Shown: positions 44,385 through 53,561 of the stretch, piece after piece | How the letters are laid out: each line of letters starts with the position of its first letter | How positions within the stretch are numbered: the stretch's first letter is position 1 | Assembly: GCA_031213475.1 (NCBI GenBank) | Contig: JARUPZ010000034.1 | Span: forward strand, 3,433,114-3,497,113 | Direction of reading: 5' to 3' | DNA length: 64,000 bases | From: Nereocystis luetkeana | Taxonomy: Eukaryota; Sar; Phaeophyceae; Laminariales; Laminariaceae | Made by a program: the position numbers and the translations under genes | Notes under the pieces: model-generated | The model's input: only the letters and a program-made list of their open reading frames with translations | Database searches by the model: none | Told to the model about the DNA's origin: nothing

Positions 44385-45185
44385 TCTTGATCACTGACAA
44401 GCTTTGATGCCTTCTGTTGAATTCCTGCACACTTTTCCCGATCCAGAGGATTCTGCCTCGATAGGGTGATGATAAAGTATTATTTGCTCGTGTTTCATTC
44501 AGAAACACGCCACCTCAACGATAGCGGGGAAACGGGGTTATTATGAATACCACGACATAATACCCTAACATATGGCGTTGTCGGCACGACATGGGTTGCT
44601 GGTCGTGAGGTCGAATCAACCGCCCACTACGACTACGCATTTTTTTTTTAAAACAAAAGTGAAAATTTCGTCGTCAAGAATTTGAGAGAACCACTGTCCC
44701 CGTGGGTCACCAGAGGTTTTGTGAAGAACCTCGGGCTACATAGGCTCGTACGGCCCCCGTGAGAAGACCAAAGACCCCGCTGTTCAGAACGGGGGGTAGA
44801 GTGTTACAAGGCTTACAATAGTTTTGGGTGCGTCACCGGATATCATTTTGCTACAAGTAGCAGGCCAGCAGACTGCCGTAAAGAGCGTTTTGAGTTCGCA
44901 CAGGGGTAATGCGACCGTTTTTCAGCGCTCGATTTTTCCAGAACGGGCAGAGGCGGCCAAATTACCGAACAAGAAGGATGTTTTCCGGAAACTATTCGGT
45001 CGAGAGAGAGCCTTCCGAAAATATACCGTCCGACTTTTACGGCACCCTCGTTACCGTTGCTGTCGAGAAAACTATCAATAGCGCTGAAAAACGATCACAC
45101 CCCTGTGTGAACTCAACGCTCTTGGCGGTAGTACCGTAACGTACCCCAACGAGCTACATGCAGTCCATTCCAACGAGCAGTCGGA
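44385..45185. other. No gene; possible tRNA-like SINE head near 44580
   Basis: TGGCGTTGTCGGCACGAC (A-box-like) and GAGGTCGAATCAACC (B-box-like) about 40 bp apart, followed by a T run at 44640. Weak. The remainder is unassigned. Confidence 0.3.
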
Positions 45186-46319
45186 GTGCGTGCGGCTGTT
45201 TTGGTCGCCTACGACTCGCGGCGATTTTCGGCCACCGCCCACGCGCTATGGAGTGCGCGCGCGGTATACGTTGCCGCAACGCTTTTGGTTCTCAGTTCGC
45301 CTTTCCAACTTTGAAATTTCGCTGAACCGTGGGGTGACGACCGTCGCCGCGCGCCCTGGCGTATGTCCCGCCCAGTCCTGGCCGGGTTGAGCAGAGAACG
45401 TGCCGTGCGCGATGTAACGTATGAGCGTTGTCGTGCGCCCCTCTGTCGTATTGTTCGTGGTGCAGATATCTGTAGTTTCAGTATGTACGTCGGTAATTTG
45501 TCTTGATGTCGAGTACCGGAATCTGGTAATTCGTAACAGGTATTTTGGTAGTTTGTCTCTCTATCCGGAAATGTAAGGACCGGCTGATTACGCATCTTAC
45601 AGCGCCCAAACGGACGTTACGTTTACGGACAGATCTCGCAGACGGCTGATAGTTGGGAGATGCCGCAGCGGCTACTCGCACGGTACGTATGACATCTCGA
45701 TGCGTACCAGATAGCGGTGCAAGCTTGGTTGATGCTCGCCGACCGCTTGGTGCTCGGAGCCGAGAGCCCTATTATTCCATCTGCTTCTTAGTCGTGGTAA
45801 CATTACCAGCAACTCTTCAAAGAGCCTTCCTCCCGCGCTCGACGGTGTTCCTCCAGAAAAATCGACCAAAATTAAGGCCAGGCGTCAAAATAACAATAGT
45901 GCAACCATCAAAATGTAAAAAAAAAAACAGAAACCACCCTGTTGGCTCGGAAGCTGAGGCCTGCGAGGTACCAATCTGGTGACCATGAGGAGAACCCTTA
46001 CTTCTCGATTCGCTGTTGGCCCCCTCTTTTTGGCTCCCCCGCCTACCCCCCCCCCCCCCTGCCACCCATAGTCGAAACCCAAAAAACACAATGACTCCGG
46101 AAAATGACTTGTACCGTCCACCAACCTCGTGACCGCGATGAAAGCCCTTACCTCTCGTCGTTTGGTTGCTTCCCCCCCCCTTTGCCTAACCCCCCGCCCC
46201 CCCCCCCCCCCTTCCCCCCTCTGCCCTCCCTCCTCGCAACAACGCATTAAACTTCTTGACGTTCACGATTGTCTCCCCCCCCCTATACACCTGATATATA
46301 TACATATATATATATTCAG

Positions 46320-46810
46320 GCTGGGGGGGCGTCGGTTGGCGACGACGCGGTAAACACACCTGTCACTGCGTAAGCTGCTGTAGACAGTCAGGCTACCGTT
46401 TTTGTTTTGGACGGTCACCACGACTGGCGGTCGAGTTAGATCATTTTTGTGCGGAGAGAACCTTAACTCCGCACAAGGGGGATGGCCGTATCACGTACTG
46501 TGTACATAATAAGGCACCCACGACGCGAGGTAGTTCCATAGCAAACCCGTTGCTGTCTCTGGAAGTGGCCGCAGCAGAAGACAAATCAATTTATTGACGC
46601 TGTAATCCATTGCAAGGCCGCCCCACAAGCGGTTATTAGTAGGATGCATGCAGGTCACCCCTTCATGCGACTCGCCCAACACTTCACGGTATTTTGCACT
46701 TGGTGGAAGCAATGTCTGCCTGGTCGGTGAAAACCTGACGTGCTCCGTCCCGGCATTGTTGAGATGCGAGGGTATATGGTCATACGATTACGGCCATACA
46801 TAACATTGAG
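46320..46810. repeat. Dispersed repeat R1, copy d
   Basis: GGGCGTCGGTTGGCGACGAC, TTAACTCCGCACAAGGGGGA, GTTGCTGTCTCTGGAA and GTCATACGATTACGGCCATA match the other copies. Confidence 0.8.
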
Positions 46811-46967
46811 ACTCCCCCGTACCCCCCCCATCCTTCGGTTCCTTCCTGCCTACCTATCCGATCCAGAGAGAGTCCACCACGGATACAACATTCAGGAGGT
46901 GCATGCACCAAGAAAAAAAAGGCAAACATTTCTACTGTAGATTGTGTCTGCACACCAAGGAAGGACA

Positions 46968-49900
46968 ATGCCGCCCCCGCCCGCGTCTGGCTCACACAGT
47001 TCGTTCAAGAAGTTCACAATACTTCTCGTGATTGTCACGGCATCGGCTGGAGGGGTATTGTGTGTGTACGAAATGACATCGACTGCCGGCAAACTTGTGT
47101 CAGCTGGCGCAGTCCTTTACATCGTCCGTATCGGCGTGTACAAGCGCAATGCCATCCACGACTGCTGGGATCACACAATCACCCATCTGCCTATGTCGCA
47201 CTTCGTCTGCTGGACGACGCGCAGCCTGTACTGGGCCCGAACGCACTGGTTCGCGGTGGCGGTCTGCGCGTGGCTGGCGATGTTCCTCGACTCCCGTGTC
47301 GAGGAACGCCTTGCACGGGCCAGGAAACCCATAGTAGTGCAGTGTGCGCTACCGCCGCCCTTCTATCGTCAGGCGCAGAGCGATGCTCTCTGCGACCCTA
47401 CACCGCCCGTATATGGGAAAGAACCGATGTATATCGAACAAGCCCAAACGAATGCTCCGGCACTTGATACGGGAGGTGGTGATGAGCTCCTCCCCAGCAA
47501 ACACAGTCCGGAGAGCTCTGAACGGTGCAAGCGGGGGCGAGAAGGGGCGGTGTCTGAGCCTCCCCGGGAGAACTTGAAGGGCAAAGGCGAGAAACGTCAC
47601 GAGGAAGAGGGAAAAAGCTCGCTTGAGATCTTCTTTGATGGACTTGATGTTTCCCTGGATAGAATCAAACTCCACCTGAAGACGGTCTCGATGTTAGGCA
47701 GAGGTGAGAGGGGGGAGAAGGCGGTGATGGGGGTAGGAGAGGAGGAGGGGGAGGATGGAGAGGAGGAGGAGGGGGAGGTGGCGGTGGTTGAAGAGGAAGA
47801 GGGGGAGAAGGCGGTGATGAAGGAGGGGGAGCTGAAGGAGAAGGAGGAGCAGAAGGAGCAGGAGCGGGAGGACGAGTACGCGGTGATGGTGGTGGGAGAG
47901 GAGAGGGGGAAGGAGGCGGTGACGGTGGAGGCATTTGAGGAGGAGGAAGGACAGAGGAAGGAGGCGGTGATGATGGTGGGAGATGAGGGGGGGGAGGATG
48001 CTGTGATGGTGGAGGAAGGGGGGGAGATGGAAGAGGAGGAAGAGGAGGAAGAGCAGAAGGGAGGGGGGGCGGAGGTGGTGGTGGTCGTGGGAGATGAGGG
48101 GGGGGGGAATGCCGTGACGGTGGAGGAAGATGAGGAGGAGGAAGAAGGGCAGCAGGAGAAGAAGGGGGAGAGGGAGGATGTGGTGATGGTGATGGGAGAG
48201 GAGGGGAGGGAGAAGGCAGTGATGGTGGTGGGCGAGGAGGTGGGAGAATGGGCGGTGATGGATGAGGACGAGAGTGAGGAGAAGGTGGTGATGATGGTGG
48301 CGGGAGAGAAAGGGGGGGGGCAGGCGATGATGGAACAGGAGGAGGAAGAAGAGGAGGATGAGGCGCAGGAGAATGAAGAGGATGAGGCGCAGGATGAGGA
48401 GGACGAAGTGGAGGATGAGGAGGAGGAGGAGACCGTTACGGTGGTAGGCGAGAAGGAGCAGAAGGCCGTGGTGGTGGAGGAGGAGAAGGAAGAAGAGCGC
48501 GAGGAAGAGAGGGAGGCGGGGGCGCTGATGATGGCGGAAGGGGCGGGGGGGGGGGAGGCGGTGACGCAGGGGGAGGAGCGGGGGGAGGAGGAGGAGGAGG
48601 TGATGGTGGTGGGAGAGGAGAAGCACAAGGCGGTGGTGGAGGAAGAGGTGCAGGAGGAGAAGGAGGAGGGGGGTGAGGAGGAGAAGGGGGTGATGGTAGT
48701 GAGCGCGGAGAAGCAGAAGGTAGTGGTGAAGGAAGAAGAGGAGGAGGAGGAGAAGGGGAAAGAAGCGATGATGGTGGTGGGAGAGGAGGAGAAAAAGGTG
48801 GTGATAGTGACGGAAGAGGAGGACGAGAAGCGTACGGCGATGGCGGTGGGAGAGGAGGAGGAGAAGGAGGTGAAGGCAGTGATAGTGGAGGAGGGGGAAG
48901 AGCAGAAAGACGAGGAGGGGGTGGTTTTGATGAGAAAGGAGACGCAGAAGGCGGTGGTGAAGGAAGAGGAGGAGAAGAGTGAGGAGAAAGGGGGAGACAC
49001 GGTGGTGGCGATCAGAGAGGAGGAGCAGGAGGCGGTGGTAGAGGAAGAGGAGGAAGAGGATGGGGGGGAGGAGAAGCAGGAGGCGGTGATGACGATGAAG
49101 GAGGAGAAGCAAAAGGCGGCGATGGAGGAAGAGGAGGGAGAAGAAGCGGTGATGGTGGTGGGGAAGAAGGAGGAGGAGCAGGAGGAAGAGGTGGAACCTG
49201 AAGAACAATGGGGGTATCTCAAATTTAAGTCAAAGGCACCCATCGAGAAGAAGAAGAAATCTTTCCGGGCAAAGAAGCAAAGCGTGGTTGCGAAGAAAGA
49301 GGAGGAGGGTGAGGAGAAGGGGGAAGAAGCGGTAGTGGTGGTGGGAGAGGAGGAGCACAAGGCGGTGGTGGAGGAAGAGAAGGAGGAGAAGGAGGGGCAG
49401 CACGAGGAGGAGGAAGAGGAGGGGGTGATGGCGGTGAAGCAGATAGCGGCGGTGAAGGAAGAAGAGGAGGAGGAGGGTGAGGGTGAGGAGGAGCGGGAAG
49501 AAGCGATGCTGGTGGTGGGAGAGGAGGAGCAGAAGGCGGAGATGGTGAAGGAAGAGGAGGACGAGGAGCGTGCGGCGATGGCGGTGGGAGAGGAGGAGGA
49601 GAAGGAGGTGAAGGCAGTGATAGTGGAGGAGGGGGAAGAGCAGAAATACGAGGAGGGGGTGATTGTGGTGAGAAAGGAGACACAGAAGGCGGTGGTGAAG
49701 GAAGAGGAGGAGAAGAGTGAGGAGAAGGGGAAAGAAGCGGTGGTGGCGGTCGAAGGGGAGGAGCAGGAGGCGGTGGTAGAGGGAGAGGAGGAAGAGAGCG
49801 GGGGGGAGGAGAAGCAGGAGGGGGTGATGACAATGAGAGAGGAGAAACAGAAGGCGGTGATGAAGGAAGAGGAGGGTGAAGAGGAGGGAGAAGAAGCGGT

Positions 49901-50069
49901 GATGGTGGTGGAGAAGGAGGAGGAGGAGCAGGAGGAAGAGGCGGAACCTGAAGGACAATGGGGGCATCTCAAATTTAGGTCAAAGGCACCCATCGAGAAG
50001 AAGAAGAAATCTTTCCGGGAAGCCTTTTTAGAAGAGCTCGGCGACCCCCTGGATTGGCCCTGGTACTAG
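46968..50069 (+). CDS. Large acidic-repeat membrane protein with the FREAFLEELGDPLDWPWY tail
   Basis: A single frame of about 1033 codons. I take the ATG at 46968 (AGGACAATGCCG); the frame is open a little further upstream without an ATG. Hydrophobic segments: residues about 17-35 (TILLVIVTASAGGVLCVY), 40-55 (SAGAVLYIVRIGVY) and 87-103 (HWFAVAVCAWLAMFL). From about residue 240 to 1010 the protein is Glu/Val/Gly-rich with phrases like EEAVMVVGEEEQKAVVEEEE. About 745 bp of this is duplicated internally (see 48500-50017). The last 18 residues equal those of the 141-aa paralog. The family is unknown; a membrane anchor, long acidic spacer and cytosolic tail is a fair description. The long Ser-rich frame on the opposite strand is a composition shadow. 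Confidence 0.65.
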   Translation: MPPPPASGSHSSFKKFTILLVIVTASAGGVLCVYEMTSTAGKLVSAGAVLYIVRIGVYKRNAIHDCWDHTITHLPMSHFVCWTTRSLYWARTHWFAVAVCAWLAMFLDSRVEERLARARKPIVVQCALPPPFYRQAQSDALCDPTPPVYGKEPMYIEQAQTNAPALDTGGGDELLPSKHSPESSERCKRGREGAVSEPPRENLKGKGEKRHEEEGKSSLEIFFDGLDVSLDRIKLHLKTVSMLGRGERGEKAVMGVGEEEGEDGEEEEGEVAVVEEEEGEKAVMKEGELKEKEEQKEQEREDEYAVMVVGEERGKEAVTVEAFEEEEGQRKEAVMMVGDEGGEDAVMVEEGGEMEEEEEEEEQKGGGAEVVVVVGDEGGGNAVTVEEDEEEEEGQQEKKGEREDVVMVMGEEGREKAVMVVGEEVGEWAVMDEDESEEKVVMMVAGEKGGGQAMMEQEEEEEEDEAQENEEDEAQDEEDEVEDEEEEETVTVVGEKEQKAVVVEEEKEEEREEEREAGALMMAEGAGGGEAVTQGEERGEEEEEVMVVGEEKHKAVVEEEVQEEKEEGGEEEKGVMVVSAEKQKVVVKEEEEEEEKGKEAMMVVGEEEKKVVIVTEEEDEKRTAMAVGEEEEKEVKAVIVEEGEEQKDEEGVVLMRKETQKAVVKEEEEKSEEKGGDTVVAIREEEQEAVVEEEEEEDGGEEKQEAVMTMKEEKQKAAMEEEEGEEAVMVVGKKEEEQEEEVEPEEQWGYLKFKSKAPIEKKKKSFRAKKQSVVAKKEEEGEEKGEEAVVVVGEEEHKAVVEEEKEEKEGQHEEEEEEGVMAVKQIAAVKEEEEEEGEGEEEREEAMLVVGEEEQKAEMVKEEEDEERAAMAVGEEEEKEVKAVIVEEGEEQKYEEGVIVVRKETQKAVVKEEEEKSEEKGKEAVVAVEGEEQEAVVEGEEEESGGEEKQEGVMTMREEKQKAVMKEEEGEEEGEEAVMVVEKEEEEQEEEAEPEGQWGHLKFRSKAPIEKKKKSFREAFLEELGDPLDWPWY
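48500..50017 (+). repeat. ~745-bp internal duplication in the acidic gene
   Basis: The segment up to APIEKKKKSFR at 49268 recurs up to APIEKKKKSFR at 50017, offset about 740-750 bp; DEEK.RTAMAVGEEEEKEVKA and EEGEEQKYEEGV-type phrases align. The first copy keeps KKKKSFR but then reads AKKQSVV in place of EAFLEELG. Confidence 0.8.
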
Positions 50070-50345
50070 GCGGAGGTGTGAAGGGTGGCCGTTTCTCCCG
50101 AGCGAAAATCGGAGGTATGCAGAGTCGTGTGGTTGGCGGCGGCGGTGAGGAGGGTAGGCAAGGAAGAGGAGGAGGAGGAGGAAGGGGAGGAGGAGGAGGA
50201 GGAAGCGGGGGGGGGGGTGGGAGAGAGGAGGCGCACCGAGGAGGACGAGAAGGAGGGGACGGAGAGCAGGAGAAGGTCGAGAGACAAGGGGGGGGGGGGG
50301 GGGGGGCTCGGAATATAGAAGAGATAGAAGACCGGCCGTGGACCT

Positions 50346-50386
50346 TTTCTGGCGGAGCCCGACGATCCGATGCTTTGGCCCTGGTT
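50346..50386 (+). pseudogene. Decayed extra tail copy after the acidic gene
   Basis: Reads FLAEPDDPMLWPWFTR then stop, clearly the same tail (FL-E--DP--WPW). It is preceded by Glu/Gly-rich sequence (50150-50300) that lacks a continuous frame into it. Confidence 0.55.
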
Positions 50387-50439
50387 TACTAGATAGATAG
50401 GTGGTCATGGTTTTGAGGGGGGGCGATCCTTCGACAATC

Positions 50440-51780
50440 CGGCGGGTGGCGGCATTGTGTGTGTCTGCGTTGATTACTGTAGGTTATTATGTATTTCGGC
50501 TGATACGGCTGAAACGCGATTTCCCCCTCTCATCCTATGTTCCCCATGTCTATCCTGCACGTATCTCGTGTACTGTACTGTAGGGCAGAGCCAACGATAT
50601 GCGTTACTCTGCTGCTTGTTCCCTTGCCTGGTAGGTGTTACATTAATCCGTGCGTGCGTGTGGGTCGGGGCGGTGGTGGCTGGCCCTTGTCTGTTCTGCA
50701 TGCACTACTTACTGCTGTATATGGACGCTTCTGGCGGCAATCTGATGGTGGGGAGTGACGTCGTGTCGCGTGCTACAATTAGAAGTTTGGACCCAGCACA
50801 GAGGACATCGGACGGGGAGGGGGGGCAAGGTAGAAAGGCCGCGCCGAGTCACAGGTAACGATTGTTCCCGCGGTCGGTGGTACAATATCGGTGGACCTGT
50901 CCCTCAGCTCTCGAGAGTCGAAAGCTGTCGAATAACATACCCCCGCGGTGGAGACGGTCAACATACAGCTTTCGTCTCAGATTTTTGTTCACTTGGTTTT
51001 AGAAGCCCCCAATTTGTGTGGGACTATTAATATAAAAAAACAGGGAACAAGAAAATGTGTGCAGTTTTTTTCCCCCCAGCGTGCCTTTGGATCGGCGCAT
51101 GTCACCGAGGAAGTTCACGTGCTACCGTGACGACGCAGCCAGACTCAGGCGTCGCCAAAGGAGCCGGAACTTGTTATGAGGCTCGGTGAACGTGCTGAAC
51201 ATGACCAGTTGAGATGATGCTCGCGTTGGCGGCGTGTCCCAGGACCGAGGATCCCGACAATCGATAATTCAAGGGGCTAACGTTTGCGTGAGGCAAAGGA
51301 CCCCGAACACGCACACTTTTGGAATGGTCGTTCGGAGAGACCATTCGTTTTAGGGCTCACTCACTCCCCCCAAAGAAATTTACGCAAGGGTCAACAATCG
51401 ACGATGCATGGTGTCATGGAAGGGCTTGAGGCATCCCGGCATCACTCCAAAGCAGCGTAAGCCCCGCTACTCGTATTGGCAGCGGTAGCTTTGCATGGTA
51501 CACTGCTGGTCTTCTTTCGACTGCACCAGTCTGACACTACTTCAACGAAACGTGATTCATGTGCTGATTGATGGAATGCGGAAAGTCGGATATCGCAACT
51601 GGTAGCTAGTTATTATACCTGAAAAAAAAACATTTATTCGTGGTATCGTGATGAAAAAAGGGTAGGGAGCTGATGCGGCTTTTGATGGTAAAAACGGTGA
51701 CAGAATTTCACACCTAGGGACAGATCACGATCTACTGTAGATCATCGAGATCCTTTTTCACAGATACATACGTAAACGTT
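50440..51780. other. No gene seen
   Basis: Mostly unique sequence. Frames of 90-130 codons at 50457-51030 overlap in different phases with no known motif. Confidence 0.45.
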
Positions 51781-52960
51781 GTGCACAAGATTTAGATCAT
51801 ACATCTCCCACCCGGCGAAACATGTGCAGATCACGCAGATCCAATCCTGCAAACATGTGCAGTTCAGGCAGATCATACAGATCCTTCCGGGCATAGTTGA
51901 TCTAAATCTCGCAGATCATATATATCCCACCAGGCAAATATGTGCAGATCATACAGACCCCGTCTGGTGAAACATGTGCAGATCACGCAGATCAACAGAT
52001 CCCACCTGGCGAAACATGTCTGTAATACCTAGATGATACAGATCCCACCTGGGCAAACGTGTGTCTACGATCTAGATCATACAGATCGCACACGGCCAAA
52101 TGTGTGTGCAAGCTCCAACTCGATCGGTTCGCCTCCGGGATCCGCCGGGGAACCCACTTCCGGCCCGCTGCCGACATTATCTACTGCCTCAGTGCCACTA
52201 TCAGAGCCCGCCCCCGAAGTAGTCATGCCGTACGTGGTTTGTAAGCGACGGCGTGCTTGTGCAGCTGTGTGGTTGGTGGGGGGGAGCTTGGGCTGCTAGC
52301 CGCCACCGTCACCGTGGGCAGCGATGTCGCCGATGTATGTCAGATCTCGTATACAACGCTTCCGACATACACGAGCCAACGCACATGTTCACCCACGAGC
52401 AAGCATAAACATGTACATCGTCATCTGCGAGTACAATGAGGCAGATCATGTAGATCATACAGATCCCACCAGGCACACATGTATGTGCAGATCACCCAGA
52501 TCCCACCTGGCGAAAATGTATGTAATATCTAAATCACACAGATCCCACTTTATGAAATATGTGCACATCACGCAGACCTGCAGATCCCACCTGGCGAAAC
52601 ATGTATGTATGTGATCTGGATCATGCAGATCCCACCCACCGAAAAATGTATGTAAGATCTAAATCATGCAGATCCCTCCCGGCATATATGATCTAGATCT
52701 CGCAGATCATATATCTTACCAGTCAAACACGTGCAGATCAGGCATATCACACAGATCATGCCCGGGCAAACGTGTGTGTAAGATCTAGATAATCTAGATC
52801 CCACACACGGAAACATGTACATTAGATCTACATCGTACAGATCCCACCCAGGCAAACGTGTACATAGGATCTAGATCGCACAGATCCTATACAGTAAACA
52901 TGATCTAGATCCCGCAGATCCATGTAGATCAGGGATGTATCTGCCCCAGAAGATCTAGAT
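51780..52960. repeat. AGATC minisatellite, interrupted
   Basis: More than twenty imperfect units of about 40-50 bp: CAGATCATACAGATCCCACC then GGCGAAACATGTGTG and AGATCTAGATC. A GC-rich non-repeat segment (about 52120-52330) splits the array. Fragments of the same family lie at 6460-6670, 23060-23240 and 23700-23950. Confidence 0.85.
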
Positions 52961-52969
52961 CCCGAAAAT

Positions 52970-53560
52970 GGGATCTGATCTGTCCTAGGTGTGGTTTGGT
53001 GAAACAAAAAGATGTCATAGCCGGTTGATGGGCAAACGATTGCATCTATAACGGCAGCCGAAGCAGACAACATCAAGGCCCAGCTGCCTGCGTGTGTGCA
53101 CGCCCTTTTGTAACGCTCGGCACGGTGTCCCCGGACCCCAGCAAAATATGCGAGACGTATTATTTTTCCCGGTTTTTATTTAGTTGCCCTGTCATTTGTC
53201 CTCATCGCCCGAAATCACGCAACGCGACGCCACAAGCCACCCACTCGCCTGCTAGAACACCTCTTTGCAACCATAGCACACAGGCAGAGACGGTTTCAAA
53301 ACACCCCGCCAGAAAAAGCGGCAGAATTGTCGCGCACAAAAAAGGCACAAGAAAACGCCTCCACTTCGTTGAAAAGAGATGTAAATCGGCGCGCCGTGTC
53401 CCTCTGCCCTGGCGCACAAAACTACCGTAACACCGCCCATCCCCCACCCCCTGCCGAAAGCTTCGACGAGCGGAAGGGAGGGAGGTCGTCGTCACAAGAG
53501 ACCAGAGAGAGCCCGGACGTTGTTGCGCGTTCGCCAAAGGAGCTGGCTACCCAGCCGACG
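52970..53560. other. 3' flank of RPS8
   Basis: Contains AATAAA on the minus strand at 53177-53182, about 380 bp past the RPS8 stop, a candidate poly(A) signal. The 111-codon minus frame here is most likely 3' untranslated sequence. Confidence 0.45.
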
Positions 53561-53561
53561 T

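Larger units (their letters stand above)
45190..50440. repeat. Segmental duplication C, copy 2
   Basis: Counterpart of 34850-39035, without the M3 elements. 45950-46060 and 46080-46220 are an extra local duplication (TGACC(A/G)..GATGA/GGAGAACCCTTAC) next to C-rich runs. Confidence 0.8.

Noticed and set aside
47597-49993. 798-codon Ser-rich frame on the minus strand
   Set aside because: It is the reverse of GAG/GAA/GTG-rich coding repeats, which cannot form stops on that strand. The plus frame has the start, membrane segments and conserved tail.
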